Positions 8,209-18,428 of a stretch of DNA of 64,000 nucleotides are shown piece by piece. This DNA is from Acinetobacter portensis (lineage in GTDB: Bacteria; Pseudomonadota; Gammaproteobacteria; Pseudomonadales; Moraxellaceae). Below the pieces are notes generated by a model that searched no databases, was not told the origin of the DNA, and saw only the letters and a list, made by a program, of their open reading frames with translations. The stretch is from assembly GCF_009372215.1 (NCBI RefSeq), contig NZ_LWRV01000047.1, positions 1 to 64,000 of the forward strand, written 5' to 3'. The translations under genes and the position numbers were made by a program. Position 1 is the stretch's first letter, and the number at the start of each line of letters is the position of its first letter.

Positions 8209-9240
8209 TTAGATATCGCTATAACCCAAACTTTTTAATGCACGTTCATCATCAGACCATCCGCCTTTCACTTTAACCCAAAGCGTAAGCATGATTTTCT
8301 GCTCGAACATGCGCTCCATATCAACACGCGCATCCATACCAATTTTTTTCAATTTCGCACCACGCTCACCAATCACAATGGCTTTTTGGCTTGGGCGATC
8401 TACGAAAATTGTGGCATCAATATATGTGCAAGCTGCTTTCGGACAACCTGTTTTTTCATTTACCGTTGCTTCTTCTGTTTTAAAAGATTCAATTTGAACG
8501 GTTAAATCGTACGGAAGCTCTTCACCCAATTGACGCATGATTTTTTCACGAATTGTTTCAGATGCTAAGAAACGCTCTGAACGGTCTGTGATTTGATCCA
8601 TTGAATAAAGCGGTGGCTGGAATGGTAAATACTTTTCAATTGTATCGCGCAAATGATCTAAATTTGCACCACGTAATGCAGAAACAGGAACAATTTCAGC
8701 AAAGTTCATCAACTTTGCACGTTCTTGAATTAAAGGTAATGCTTCATTCTTATTTTCAAAAGTATCAAGTTTATTAATAACAAGAATGACTGGCATTTCT
8801 GCATTTTGAAGCTTTTCCAAAACTAAATCATCGTTTGGAGTCCACTTTTGCGCATCAACCACAAATAGAACAAGGTTCACATCACGTAATGCAGAATGTG
8901 CCGCACGGTTCATCATTTTATTGATGGCACGTACTTCTTTTTTGTGCATCCCTGGTGTATCTACAAATACAGCCTGAGATTTCTCACGTGTATCAATCCC
9001 CACAATTTTGTGGCGTGTGGTTTGTGGTTTACGTGAAGTAATCGATAACTTTTGACCCAATAAATGGTTCATAAGTGTAGATTTACCTACGTTTGGGCGA
9101 CCTACAATCGCAACAAAACCACTTTTATAATCCGCAGGAATGTCTGTTCCTTGCGCACTAAAAAATTGACTAATAAGGTCGTTACTGTCGCTTTCTTGCG
9201 ACTCGTGATCAGCATCGATGTGATCGGAATGAGTAGTCAT
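8209..9240 (-). CDS. era: GTPase Era
   Basis: Era is an essential GTPase that binds the 3' end of 16S rRNA during 30S assembly. The 343-residue protein shows the P-loop GRPNVGKS, switch/G3 DTPGMH, G4 NKLD, and a C-terminal KH domain (GERGAKLKKIG). It is about 40 residues longer than E. coli Era because of an acidic N-terminal extension. Its ATG shares a base with the rnc stop (TAATG), so translation is coupled. Confidence 0.95.
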   Translation of the reverse strand: MTTHSDHIDADHESQESDSNDLISQFFSAQGTDIPADYKSGFVAIVGRPNVGKSTLMNHLLGQKLSITSRKPQTTRHKIVGIDTREKSQAVFVDTPGMHKKEVRAINKMMNRAAHSALRDVNLVLFVVDAQKWTPNDDLVLEKLQNAEMPVILVINKLDTFENKNEALPLIQERAKLMNFAEIVPVSALRGANLDHLRDTIEKYLPFQPPLYSMDQITDRSERFLASETIREKIMRQLGEELPYDLTVQIESFKTEEATVNEKTGCPKAACTYIDATIFVDRPSQKAIVIGERGAKLKKIGMDARVDMERMFEQKIMLTLWVKVKGGWSDDERALKSLGYSDI

Positions 9241-9938
9241 TAAGACTTGATCTCCAATAATTTTAAAATATCCGCTGCTACTGTTTGTTCAGCAAAGCGA
9301 CGGCTAGATCCTTCTCCATACTTCACAGGCAAGCCCTCAACAATACACTCCACTTTAAAGTGTTGATTTGGGGCATCGCCTTGAATATCCACAACCTCGT
9401 AAACCGGGAGAGGTTTTTTACGTGCTTGTAAATACTCTTGTAAGCGTGACTTAGGATCTTTCAGTTGATCTGTGGGTTCAATATGATCTAGATAAGGCAC
9501 ATACCATTTTAAAACAATAGGTTCCAATATGGTCAGATCATTACAATCGACATAAATTGCACCAATAATTGCTTCAACAGTATCTGCCAAAATAGATTCA
9601 CGGTGATGCCCGCCAGACTTTAATTCACCTGTACTTAAAATTAAATGTTGGCTTAATTTTAAGTCATTGGCAATTTTCCCTAGCGCTTCTTGACGCACTA
9701 AGGTTGCACGCATACGCGTTAAACGGCCTTCATTTTCATGCGGATAAGCATGAAAGAGATAATTAGCAATAATCATCCCTAACAGTGAATCGCCTAGATA
9801 CTCTAGACGCTCATAGTTTAATTTATGGCTCACCGATCGGTGGGTCAATGCCAGTTGTAACAATTCAGGTTGTTTAAACTGATATCCGATACGACTCACT
9901 AAACGACTTTCATTTAGCTTTGACTGAGCTTTGATCAA
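9240..9938 (-). CDS. rnc: ribonuclease III
   Basis: RNase III (232 residues) processes rRNA precursors and other double-stranded RNAs. The signature ERLEYLGDSLL, the second acidic cluster DTVEAIIGAIY, and a C-terminal dsRNA-binding domain (DPKSRLQEYLQ onward) are visible. Its start lies 29 bases inside the DUF4845 gene; no later in-frame ATG leaves the catalytic domain intact, so the overlap is real. Confidence 0.95.
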   Translation of the reverse strand: MIKAQSKLNESRLVSRIGYQFKQPELLQLALTHRSVSHKLNYERLEYLGDSLLGMIIANYLFHAYPHENEGRLTRMRATLVRQEALGKIANDLKLSQHLILSTGELKSGGHHRESILADTVEAIIGAIYVDCNDLTILEPIVLKWYVPYLDHIEPTDQLKDPKSRLQEYLQARKKPLPVYEVVDIQGDAPNQHFKVECIVEGLPVKYGEGSSRRFAEQTVAADILKLLEIKS

Positions 9939-10284
9939 AATTTTTCTCGAACTTTAACACTAAATCTATATTGAGTAAGAAAGGCTTTCTTACCTCATAA
10001 TCCTTTTTCACAATAAGTTCACCATTTTTCGAAACTTTTGCAATATCTTCAAATTTAACATTGATAATATTGTTCATCGAAAGACGCTGACTCATTTGAT
10101 TATTGAATTTTTCAGGAGAAATATCTTCAGGGCTATTTTTCAACAAAGCTGAAATTTCTCCATTAATCATTCTATCATCAAAATAAGGTCCCCAAACAGC
10201 TATTGCAAATTTTGCAATTAAAGCAAAGCAAATCACTGCCAATAAGATTGAACTATACGAAGCCCCTAACTGAGATTTACGCAT
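9910..10284 (-). CDS. DUF4845 single-pass membrane protein
   Basis: This 124-residue protein has one N-terminal membrane segment (residues about 8-28, SSILLAVICFALIAKFAIAVW) and a small periplasmic domain typical of DUF4845. The gene is conserved between lepB and rnc in many gammaproteobacteria, but its function is unknown. It overlaps rnc by 29 bases, which suggests translational coupling. Confidence 0.8.
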   Translation of the reverse strand: MRKSQLGASYSSILLAVICFALIAKFAIAVWGPYFDDRMINGEISALLKNSPEDISPEKFNNQMSQRLSMNNIINVKFEDIAKVSKNGELIVKKDYEVRKPFLLNIDLVLKFEKNFDQSSVKAK

Positions 10285-10304
10285 ACTTACTTCCCCATTA
10301 TTTT

Positions 10305-11132
10305 TTAATCAATTGCCCCGTTACGACCAAATGATGGAATTTTAAATCCAGGCTCTTTATGCATCCATTTATAGATTGCTCGACCCGTTAAGTTTTCTTC
10401 TGGCACAAAGCCCCAGAAACGACTATCAGCACTTTGATCGCGATTATCCCCCATCGCAAAGTAATGACCTTCTGGTACTTTCACTTCCCAATATAAACCA
10501 TTTGTATTTGAATATTTACCGTTTTCTAAATAGTTTATGAATGGTGCTTGGCGTGCAACATTTACACCTTCTAGCTCACGCATTGTAAATGTATGACTAC
10601 CTAAAGTTTCTTTGTGATAAATAGATGTAGGTGTATCTTGTACATCTTTTTCGCGGCTAAATTGCACAGGCACTTTAGCAACTTCTTTACCATTAATAAT
10701 CAATTGCCCATGATCATAAACAATATGATCACCTGGTAAACCAACAACACGTTTAATATAACTAATGGTTGGTTGCGGTGGGTAGCGGAATACGATGACA
10801 TCACCACGTTCAGGCTCACCAACGTCTATTATTTTCTTATTAATGACCGGTAAACGAATGCCATAATCAAACTTATTCACCAAAATAAAATCACCTGTTT
10901 CTAAAGTTGGCACCATAGAATCTGAGGGAATATTAAATGGTTCATATAAGAATGAACGCAAAATTAAAACGACTGCTAAAACTGGCCAAAAATCATAAGC
11001 CCATGTGATAATGAAATGTTCATTTCCACGCCCTTTAGTTTGTCTTTGTTTAATGACAAACTTATCTAATAGCCACACAAAAAAGAATATAAGTGTTGCC
11101 GGTACGAGGATTAAATTAAAATCAAAATCCAT
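10305..11132 (-). CDS. lepB: signal peptidase I
   Basis: LepB cleaves signal peptides from Sec- and Tat-exported proteins at the inner membrane. The 275-residue protein has two N-terminal membrane segments (about 5-24 and 47-63), the catalytic serine in IPSDSM (Ser72), the catalytic lysine in YIKRVVGLPGD (Lys127), and GDNRDQSADSRFWG near the C-terminus. It lies 22 bases after lepA in the classical lepA-lepB order. Confidence 0.96.
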   Translation of the reverse strand: MDFDFNLILVPATLIFFFVWLLDKFVIKQRQTKGRGNEHFIITWAYDFWPVLAVVLILRSFLYEPFNIPSDSMVPTLETGDFILVNKFDYGIRLPVINKKIIDVGEPERGDVIVFRYPPQPTISYIKRVVGLPGDHIVYDHGQLIINGKEVAKVPVQFSREKDVQDTPTSIYHKETLGSHTFTMRELEGVNVARQAPFINYLENGKYSNTNGLYWEVKVPEGHYFAMGDNRDQSADSRFWGFVPEENLTGRAIYKWMHKEPGFKIPSFGRNGAID

Positions 11133-11154
11133 GAGCTAAATGACCTCTGTTGTT

Positions 11155-12972
11155 TTATCTTTCTACTTTTAATACAGCAAGGAACGCTTCTTGTGGGATT
11201 TCAACACTACCCACTTGCTTCATGCGTTTCTTACCTTCTTTCTGTTTAGATAGAAGTTTCTTCTTACGTGAAACGTCACCACCATAACATTTAGCCAATA
11301 CGTTTTTACGCATTGCCTTAACAGTTGAACGCGCAATAATTTGTGCGCCAATTGCGGCTTGAATGGCAACATCAAACATTTGACGTGGAATCAAATCTTT
11401 CATTTTTTCCACAAGTGCAATACCACGATGACGAGCATCTTGGCGGTGACAAATCATGGCTAAAGCATCCACTTTATCGCCATTAATTAGCACGTCAACT
11501 TTAACCAAAGATGAACTTTCAAATCGTACAAAATTGTAATCGAGTGATGCAAAACCACGCGAACAAGATTTCAATTTATCAAAGAAATCCATGACAACTT
11601 CAGCCATAGGAATTTCAAAAGTAATCGCAACTTGATTACTAACAAACTTCATATCTTTTTGGATACCACGACGCTCAACACACAATGTCATTACATTACC
11701 CAAGTATTCTTGAGGAACGAGAATATTACATTCTGCAATGGGTTCACGTAAATCTTCAACTGTTGAACCATCAGGCATTTTTGAAGGGCTATCGATATAA
11801 ATGGTTTCGCCATTTTTCATCACTGCTTCATAAATTACAGTCGGAGCAGATGAAATAAGATCTAAATCGTATTCGCGCTCTAAACGTTCTTGTACGATTT
11901 CCATGTGTAGCATACCTAAGAAGCCACAACGGAAACCAAAGCCTAATGCATCTGAGCTTTCTGGTTCAAAGAATAATGCTGAGTCATTAATTTGAAGCTT
12001 ATGAAGTGCTTCACGGAACGGCTCAAAATCACTTGCATCAATTGGGAATAAACCTGCATAAACCTGCGGTTTAACCTTTTTAAAACCAGGTAAAATTTCA
12101 ACTTCTGGCGTATTTGCCAAAGTAATGGTATCACCCACTGGCGCACCAAAAATATCTTTAATACCAGCAATAACAAAACCAACTTCGCCAGCTTCTAATA
12201 CACCTGTATCGGTATGTTTAGGATTAAAAATACCAACAGAAGTGATAATGTGCGTTTGACCTGTCGATTTCATCAACATCTTGTCGCCTTTACGCACACG
12301 ACCATGCTTAATACGAACTAAAGATACAACACCTAAGTAGTTGTCGAACCAAGAGTCAATAATTAATGCCTGTAAAGGTGCATCACGATCACCCACAGGT
12401 GCTGGGATAATATTTACAAGTGTTTCTAAAACACCTTCAATACCTAAACCAGTTTTAGCAGAGCATGTTGGTGCTTCAGTTGCTTCAATACCAATAATAT
12501 CTTCAATTTCTTGAATGACACGCTCAGGTTCTGCTTGAGGTAAATCAATTTTATTGAGTACAGGAAGAACTTCTAGACCTTGTTCAATTGCGGTATAGCA
12601 GTTTGCAACAGATTGAGCTTCTACACCTTGAGCAGCATCGACCACAAGCAATGCACCTTCACAGGCAGCAAGTGAACGAGATACTTCATATGAAAAGTCT
12701 ACGTGTCCAGGTGTGTCAATGAAGTTAAGTTGATATTCTTCACCATTCGGATGTGTGTAATACAAAGTTACCGATGCGGCTTTAATCGTAATACCACGCT
12801 CACGTTCTAATTCCATAGAATCTAAAACTTGAGCTTGCATTTCACGGTCTTGCAAACCACCACAGGTTTGAATAAAGCGATCGGCTAGCGTCGACTTTCC
12901 GTGATCGATATGCGCAATAATCGAAAAGTTACGAATGTTTTTTATATCAACAGATTTTTTAGCTTGCGCCAT
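11155..12972 (-). CDS. lepA: elongation factor 4 (LepA)
   Basis: LepA/EF4 is a ribosome-associated translational GTPase implicated in back-translocation and 30S biogenesis. The 605-residue protein has [13 protein letters not shown] (G1), DTPGHVDF (G3), NKIDLP (G4) and the LepA-specific C-terminal domain ending KKRMKQVG. It is the first gene of the lepA-lepB-DUF4845-rnc-era operon. Confidence 0.97.
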   Translation of the reverse strand: MAQAKKSVDIKNIRNFSIIAHIDHGKSTLADRFIQTCGGLQDREMQAQVLDSMELERERGITIKAASVTLYYTHPNGEEYQLNFIDTPGHVDFSYEVSRSLAACEGALLVVDAAQGVEAQSVANCYTAIEQGLEVLPVLNKIDLPQAEPERVIQEIEDIIGIEATEAPTCSAKTGLGIEGVLETLVNIIPAPVGDRDAPLQALIIDSWFDNYLGVVSLVRIKHGRVRKGDKMLMKSTGQTHIITSVGIFNPKHTDTGVLEAGEVGFVIAGIKDIFGAPVGDTITLANTPEVEILPGFKKVKPQVYAGLFPIDASDFEPFREALHKLQINDSALFFEPESSDALGFGFRCGFLGMLHMEIVQERLEREYDLDLISSAPTVIYEAVMKNGETIYIDSPSKMPDGSTVEDLREPIAECNILVPQEYLGNVMTLCVERRGIQKDMKFVSNQVAITFEIPMAEVVMDFFDKLKSCSRGFASLDYNFVRFESSSLVKVDVLINGDKVDALAMICHRQDARHRGIALVEKMKDLIPRQMFDVAIQAAIGAQIIARSTVKAMRKNVLAKCYGGDVSRKKKLLSKQKEGKKRMKQVGSVEIPQEAFLAVLKVER

Positions 12973-13046
12973 GGGCTACCTTGGAAATAAATGCGCTATG
13001 CATGCAATAATGAGTGCACAGCAAAAGCAGAATAAAGTTGCGAAAG

Positions 13047-13054
13047 ATTATAGC
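13047..13054 (-). promoter_or_regulatory. extended -10 promoter of the lepA operon
   Basis: Read on the minus strand, TGCTATAAT contains a perfect -10 hexamer with the TGn extension, about 75 bases upstream of lepA. No good -35 lies at 17 bases, which is tolerated for extended -10 promoters. The rest of 12973-13302, between the divergent genes, shows nothing else clear. Confidence 0.5.
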
Positions 13055-13302
13055 AGATGGTTTTTTCAAAGTATTCATTATAATAATTTTGTTTTCAGCT
13101 TATTAAGCTAACTCTCAATAGCATTCTTATTATTTATACAAAGATTTAAAATCTGTACTTAGTTAATACCAAAATTTTCAAAAACCAAACTGTGATGATT
13201 ACTTACACAATATTACATACACTTCCCTTTATGCACACAATCATTTATTAAGTTCCCCTAAATTTATTTTTTATCTTTTGTTTAGTTTTTTAGGGTTATA
13301 AC

Positions 13303-13530
13303 ATGTTGTTCAAATCATTATTTATTCTCTCTTTTTCTTTAATTTCTTTTCAGGCATTTGCCCACGATTACAAGTCTTGTCAAATTAAAAAAGAAAAACT
13401 ACAGCAACAAATTGCTCATGCGAAAAAACACAATAATGCACATAGAGTAAAAGGTTTAGAAAAAGCACTCGCTCGTGTAGGGCAACAGTGTGCGCAAATT
13501 AAATCGAATAAATCATCACATCCAAAGTAA
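13303..13530 (+). CDS. DUF1090 periplasmic protein
   Basis: This 75-residue protein has a signal peptide (cleavage after AFA, about residue 20) and a short mature domain with two cysteines and the pattern KKHNNAHRVKGLEKALARV. This matches the DUF1090/YqjC family, small exported proteins of unknown function. It is monocistronic and divergent from lepA. The cysteine pair (C27 and C63) could form a disulfide. Confidence 0.72.
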   Translation: MLFKSLFILSFSLISFQAFAHDYKSCQIKKEKLQQQIAHAKKHNNAHRVKGLEKALARVGQQCAQIKSNKSSHPK

Positions 13531-13564
13531 TTCTTTTTTAATTATTCATTTTAATAAAATTAAG

Positions 13565-13600
13565 CCTGTATGGAATATGAAAATACTCTTTCCATACAGG
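13565..13600. terminator. strong hairpin between converging genes
   Basis: A perfect 11-bp stem, CCTGTATGGAA/TTCCATACAGG, with a 14-base loop lies between the DUF1090 gene and the converging thioesterase. A long T tract is missing on both strands, so it may act as a weak terminator or a transcript-end stabiliser. Confidence 0.5.
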
Positions 13601-13673
13601 TTCACTAGAGATTAATTCTGTTTCAACACACCAAAAATTTCAATACAGATATCTAAATACTTTATTCAAAATT

Positions 13674-14126
13674 TTATTTCATATTATATTCAGAAAAATC
13701 GAAAGGATCTTTTTCATCAGAGATAGGCTGATATGCTTGTGTAAATGTCGGCGACATTCTTTTCGGTCTGCCCGTTTCTATTTCAATACATGCCCACTTA
13801 GTATTCCCTACAAACAACAAAGCCTTGTCCGATGGACGATAAAAAGCATATTGTCTAAATAAATATAAAGAATTAATTTCATTGAGCCACGTTCTTAAAA
13901 CAATGGTTTCCCCTTCAAATGCCGCTTTGCGATATTGCACATGGTGTTCAACTGCGACCATAGCATGTTTGAGTTCGATATATTGTTTTAAGCCCAAACC
14001 TAATTCTTCGATATGTGCCGATGCAACATCTTGCATCCATTGCACATACATCACATTATTGACGTGACCTAATATATCAATATGTTCTGGCATTACCTTC
14101 AATGTTAAATCAAAAATAGTACTCAT
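13674..14126 (-). CDS. acyl-CoA thioesterase, YbgC/FadM-type hotdog
   Basis: The protein is 150 residues long with the N-terminal pattern DILGHVNNVMYVQWMQDV (residues 18-35). This is the active-site region of 4-hydroxybenzoyl-CoA-thioesterase-like (YbgC/FadM) enzymes; the catalytic aspartate is D18. It should hydrolyse a medium- or long-chain acyl-CoA in the cytoplasm. It lies downstream of the protease gene on the same strand, but a terminator separates the two. Confidence 0.82.
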   Translation of the reverse strand: MSTIFDLTLKVMPEHIDILGHVNNVMYVQWMQDVASAHIEELGLGLKQYIELKHAMVAVEHHVQYRKAAFEGETIVLRTWLNEINSLYLFRQYAFYRPSDKALLFVGNTKWACIEIETGRPKRMSPTFTQAYQPISDEKDPFDFSEYNMK

Positions 14127-14194
14127 TATCTTCCTTCAATTTTTATTGCCATAACATATCCCTAAGTCTAACCAAATATCATCACAGATTAAAA

Positions 14195-14226
14195 ACAAAA
14201 AACCGCTCTGATCGAACGGTTTTTAT
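14195..14226 (-). terminator. terminator of the DegP-type protease gene
   Basis: On the minus strand, AAAACCG pairs with CGGTTTT around an AT-containing loop and is followed by further T-rich sequence, 13 bases after the protease stop codon. Confidence 0.65.
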
Positions 14227-14238
14227 TAAGTGACAATT

Positions 14239-15624
14239 TTATTGAATACGAACACCCACAATTGCACGTTGTCCATCACGAATAATAGTCATACGTACAA
14301 CATTATTTTTTTTGAACTGAGCAATAGTTTCTACAAATTCAGCTGCATTTTTTACATCACGACTATTCACCTGAACAATTACATCACCTGGAAGTAAGCG
14401 TGCTTGTGCTGCTGCACCACCACGTAATACATCTTGAAGTAAAACACCACCTTTAGTGGCTAAACGGCTTTGCTCTTGTGGCGTTAAATCACGAATACTT
14501 ACACCTAATACAGGACCTTTATTTTGTGCATTTCCTGCTTTATTTTTAGCAGGTGTGTCATCAGGTGCTGTTGATAATTGTGCTGAAATATTTTGACGTT
14601 TGTCATCACGTAATACTTCAAACTGAACCGATTGACCCGGAACAAGTCGGTTTAAATAACTAAACAATTCAACTGTTCTTAAAATTGGCGTGCCATTAAT
14701 TTTTAAAATCACATCACCCGATTTTAAACCTGCTTTTTCCGCAGGAGAGTTCGGTGAAATTTGTGTAATAAGCGAACCTTCAGGTTTTGGTAGTTTATAA
14801 GATTCTGCCAAATCACGGTCAATATCCTGCAAACTTAAACCTAAATAAGCACGTGTCACCTTACCGTTTTTCTTTAATTGATCTGCTACATCCATCGCAA
14901 CATCAATTGGAATGGAAAATGAAAGCCCCATATAACCACCCGTACCACTAAAGATACGTGAGTTCACACCAACTACTTCACCTTTTTGGTTAAATAAAGG
15001 ACCACCCGAATTCCCTGGGTTTAAAGCCACATCGGTTTGAATAAATGGAACAGAGGTTTCCCCTGTCATATTACGCATTTTTGCACTCACAATACCCGCC
15101 GATGCTGAATACTCAAATCCAAATGGCGAACCAATGGCAAGTACAGGCTCACCTACTCTTAAGGTATCAACATTTCCTGTTTTAAGTTCAGGGAAATTAT
15201 TCCCAGATACTTTCAGTAAAGCGACATCTGTACGTTCATCACTTCCTACCACAGTCGCATCGAGTTCACGGCGGTCATTCAAAACTACAGTCACTTTAGA
15301 TGCATTTTCTACAACGTGATGATTCGTCAGTAGATAACCATCTTTACCTATAAAAAATGCGCTACCAAAACCTGTTTTTTCTTGTGGTGCTTTTTGCTGA
15401 GGAATAATAATTTGATTACCAAAGAATCGACGTAAAATTTCAGGAACTTGTTGTTGCATGAGCTCTTCTTGAGTCATTTTTTTTACAACATTTACGCTAA
15501 CAACCGCTGGGCTAACATTTTCCACCAAATTAGAAAAATCGACTGGTGCTCCTGCATTTGTTTGTACTGCTACCATCGTAAAAACAGCAGCATAGATTCC
15601 TTTTTTTAATTCATTCGTCTTCAT
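14239..15624 (-). CDS. degP: periplasmic serine endoprotease, DegP/MucD (HtrA) family
   Basis: This 461-residue HtrA protease degrades misfolded envelope proteins. It has a signal peptide, the catalytic triad His103 (TNHHVV), Asp133 (ERTDVALL) and Ser206 (GNSGGPL), and two C-terminal PDZ domains (about 255-340 and 375-460). Length and layout fit Pseudomonas MucD. It is monocistronic and divergent from nadB; no rpoE-mucA-like genes lie next to it, unlike in Pseudomonas. Confidence 0.93.
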   Translation of the reverse strand: MKTNELKKGIYAAVFTMVAVQTNAGAPVDFSNLVENVSPAVVSVNVVKKMTQEELMQQQVPEILRRFFGNQIIIPQQKAPQEKTGFGSAFFIGKDGYLLTNHHVVENASKVTVVLNDRRELDATVVGSDERTDVALLKVSGNNFPELKTGNVDTLRVGEPVLAIGSPFGFEYSASAGIVSAKMRNMTGETSVPFIQTDVALNPGNSGGPLFNQKGEVVGVNSRIFSGTGGYMGLSFSIPIDVAMDVADQLKKNGKVTRAYLGLSLQDIDRDLAESYKLPKPEGSLITQISPNSPAEKAGLKSGDVILKINGTPILRTVELFSYLNRLVPGQSVQFEVLRDDKRQNISAQLSTAPDDTPAKNKAGNAQNKGPVLGVSIRDLTPQEQSRLATKGGVLLQDVLRGGAAAQARLLPGDVIVQVNSRDVKNAAEFVETIAQFKKNNVVRMTIIRDGQRAIVGVRIQ

Positions 15625-15851
15625 ATTAAATGGTCACTCGACTGGTTATTTAGATGTTATAGACAATTATTATCACAAAGAAATATATTCTTACGTAATA
15701 AAATGTTTCTTTATATGTTTTATAAACAATAACTTAAATATTCCTTAAATTTTCAAAACACATCATTTTATTTCATAATTTAAAACTAAATTGCACTTGT
15801 ATTTTTGTATAAAAAGCGTTCTGATGTTCGGACTTTTCTCAAAATTAGCTA

Positions 15852-17486
15852 ATGGATATGCCTAATTTAGATACGTTACATCAATTTGATGTGATTATTG
15901 TGGGGAGTGGCGGTGCTGGCTTAACGCTTGCTTTATCTTTGCCACAACATTTTAAAATTGCGGTTTTAGCAAAATCATCTTTGACAGATGCAAGCACCTA
16001 TTATGCTCAAGGTGGTGTTGCAGCAGTATTAGATCAAACAGATTCTATTGAACAACATATCAATGACACCATGATTGCAGGTTCATTTTTATGTGAAAAA
16101 GAAGCAGTTCAACAAACTGTTGAAGGTGGTCAAGCCTCTGTCGATTTTCTATTAAAACAAGGTGTTCAATTTACCTTGGATGATCAAGAGCAACTGCATT
16201 TAACTCGTGAAGGCGGTCATTCTCAACGTCGGATTATTCATGCTGCCGATGCCACAGGAAAGGCGATTTCAACCACACTGGTTGAACGTACTAAAGAAAA
16301 ACAAAACATCCAAATATTTGAAAACTTTGTGGCGATTGATTTAATCACATCACAAAAATTAGGTTCAAACGAAGCAAATAAAGCTTTGGGTTTATATGCC
16401 TTAGATGAAAATACAGATCTTGTTCATACCTTTTTAGCACCATTTACCGCACTCGCTTGTGGCGGTGCAATGCGCGCTTATTTACATACATCTAACCCAG
16501 ACATTGCCACGGGCGATGGTATTGCAATAGCATATCGTGCAGGCTGTCGTGTCGCAAATATGGAGTTTAATCAATTCCATCCAACCTGTTTATACCATCC
16601 TCAAGCACGTTCATTTTTAATTACAGAAGCAATGCGTGGTGAAGGTGCATATTTACGCCTGCCAGATGGTGAGCGCTTCATGTTACGTTTTGATGATCGT
16701 GCTGAACTTGCACCACGAGACATTGTCGCAAGAACCATTGATTATGAAATTAAGCGTTTAGGTATTCGTCATGTTTGGCTCGATATTACGCATAAACCCA
16801 AAGCGTTTATTCAAGAACATTTCCCGACTTTATACGAACGTCTTTTAGAACTTGGCATTGATATCACCAAAGATATGATCCCTGTTGTTCCCGCTGCACA
16901 TTATACCTGTGGTGGTGTAATGGTTGATGAACACAGCCAAACCGATATTTCAGGCTTATATGCAATAGGTGAAACATCATATACAGGTTTACATGGTGCT
17001 AACCGAATGGCAAGTAACTCACTTTTAGAATGCTTTGTTTATGGCATGAGTGCAGCCAAACACATTCAAGCTAATTTCAAAGCTGACGACCAATCGCCTG
17101 CTGTTCCTGCTTGGGATGATTCACAAGTCACCCATCCAGATGAAGATGTGGTTATTTTGCAAAACTGGGATGAACTTCGCCAAACCATGTGGAATTACGT
17201 GGGCATTGTTCGTACCAACAAGCGTTTAGAACGTGCTTTACACCGTATTGAAATGCTGAAACATGAAATTTCAGAGTATTACCAAGATTATAAAGTCAGT
17301 AAAAACTTAATTGAACTGCGTAATTTGGTACTTGTTTCAGAAATGATTGTTCGATGCGCCATGCAACGCAAAGAATCTAGAGGTTTACATTACACCTTAG
17401 ATTATCCTGATCAAATGGATGATTTACAGCGCACGGTTCTTAGCCCACCTAATTTTAATACGCAGCAAGAAAACATTCTTTCTTAA
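15852..17486 (+). CDS. nadB: L-aspartate oxidase
   Basis: NadB oxidises L-aspartate to iminoaspartate, the first step of de novo NAD synthesis. The 544-residue flavoprotein has the FAD dinucleotide motif VGSGGAGLTLALSL near residue 17, GGVAAVLD, the active-site region REGGHSQRRIIHA, HPTCLYHPQ, and the C-terminal helical domain of the fumarate-reductase/succinate-dehydrogenase flavoprotein family. The ribosome binding site is weak. nadA and nadC are not in the window. Confidence 0.95.
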   Translation: MDMPNLDTLHQFDVIIVGSGGAGLTLALSLPQHFKIAVLAKSSLTDASTYYAQGGVAAVLDQTDSIEQHINDTMIAGSFLCEKEAVQQTVEGGQASVDFLLKQGVQFTLDDQEQLHLTREGGHSQRRIIHAADATGKAISTTLVERTKEKQNIQIFENFVAIDLITSQKLGSNEANKALGLYALDENTDLVHTFLAPFTALACGGAMRAYLHTSNPDIATGDGIAIAYRAGCRVANMEFNQFHPTCLYHPQARSFLITEAMRGEGAYLRLPDGERFMLRFDDRAELAPRDIVARTIDYEIKRLGIRHVWLDITHKPKAFIQEHFPTLYERLLELGIDITKDMIPVVPAAHYTCGGVMVDEHSQTDISGLYAIGETSYTGLHGANRMASNSLLECFVYGMSAAKHIQANFKADDQSPAVPAWDDSQVTHPDEDVVILQNWDELRQTMWNYVGIVRTNKRLERALHRIEMLKHEISEYYQDYKVSKNLIELRNLVLVSEMIVRCAMQRKESRGLHYTLDYPDQMDDLQRTVLSPPNFNTQQENILS

Positions 17487-17490
17487 AACA

Positions 17491-17523
17491 AAAGGAGCAA
17501 TAAATATATTGCTCCTTTTTTTA
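17491..17523 (+). terminator. terminator of nadB
   Basis: A 12-bp stem, AAAGGAGCAATA/TATTGCTCCTTT, with a 4-base loop and a T8 run directly follows the nadB stop. It can also work for the converging deacetylase gene. Confidence 0.85.
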
Positions 17524-17549
17524 TTTCTATCATTATTTATCTCTATCGT

Positions 17550-18416
17550 TTAATAGTAAATCATATACGCCATTTCAAAGGTTTTAAGATGCAACGGTAC
17601 TAAATCGGGTAAGGCTTGATATCCACCTGCTAAAACAAAGAACAATGGAATTTTATGTTTTTTTGCCAAACTAAAAACCAGTTCATCTCGTTTTTCAATC
17701 GATTCTGTTGTTAACCACGGCGAACCAAAAGGGTCATTTTGATGACAATCCATACCCGCTTGATAAATCATTAAATCTGCATTCCAATCTAAAGCTTTTT
17801 GAAAGGCTTCATAAATTGCCATGGTGTATTGAGCAAAGTTACCTTTATTTTTATGAATCACACGCGATTCTGAGCGCGAATTTCCTGTTATTCCTAAAGG
17901 ATCACCATGAATCGAAAAGTTAAATAAGTTATCAAATTGTGCCGCAAAATCTGTTGTTCCATCCCCTACATGCTGATCACAATCGAGCACAAAAATATTT
18001 TTATTCGGATATTTTTTTGCAACCAATGCCAAACCATTAAACGTACAAAATGAACCACCATATGCATAAGTTGCATGATGAAAACCTTGTGCAATATTTG
18101 CCGATATTCCATGCTCGAATGCTAACTCAGCCGCTAATATTTGCCCCGAATTAATATGTAAAACTGCATCTCTGAATTGCTCATTCCACGGTTTAAAACC
18201 TGCCATGGTCGCTAGTTTTACAGGCTCACCTGTTAAAACGGCATTTACATATTTTTCATCATGTAATTCATAAAATACGGATTGATCGATTAACTTGGTT
18301 TCATGGAGTTTCACATATTCAAACTTAGAAAGTTCTTCTGCAACCGCAGATAATTTTTCCATGCTATTGGTATGTGTTTTCGCAACATATAATGGTGAAT
18401 AACAAACATGTAACAT
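17550..18416 (-). CDS. histone-deacetylase-fold zinc hydrolase
   Basis: This 288-residue protein belongs to the arginase/deacetylase superfamily and should remove an acyl group from an amine or amide (acetyl-polyamine, acetyl-lysine or similar). The active site is preserved: the HH dyad in GFHHATYAYG, the zinc ligands in DCDQHVGDG and GMDCHQNDPFG, and the catalytic tyrosine in LAGGY. It lacks a recognisable signal peptide. A strong AGGAGG precedes its ATG. It follows an unknown gene with 12 bases between them, so the two are an operon. The substrate is not predictable from sequence. Confidence 0.85.
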   Translation of the reverse strand: MLHVCYSPLYVAKTHTNSMEKLSAVAEELSKFEYVKLHETKLIDQSVFYELHDEKYVNAVLTGEPVKLATMAGFKPWNEQFRDAVLHINSGQILAAELAFEHGISANIAQGFHHATYAYGGSFCTFNGLALVAKKYPNKNIFVLDCDQHVGDGTTDFAAQFDNLFNFSIHGDPLGITGNSRSESRVIHKNKGNFAQYTMAIYEAFQKALDWNADLMIYQAGMDCHQNDPFGSPWLTTESIEKRDELVFSLAKKHKIPLFFVLAGGYQALPDLVPLHLKTFEMAYMIYY

Positions 18417-18428
18417 GGTTACTCCTCC

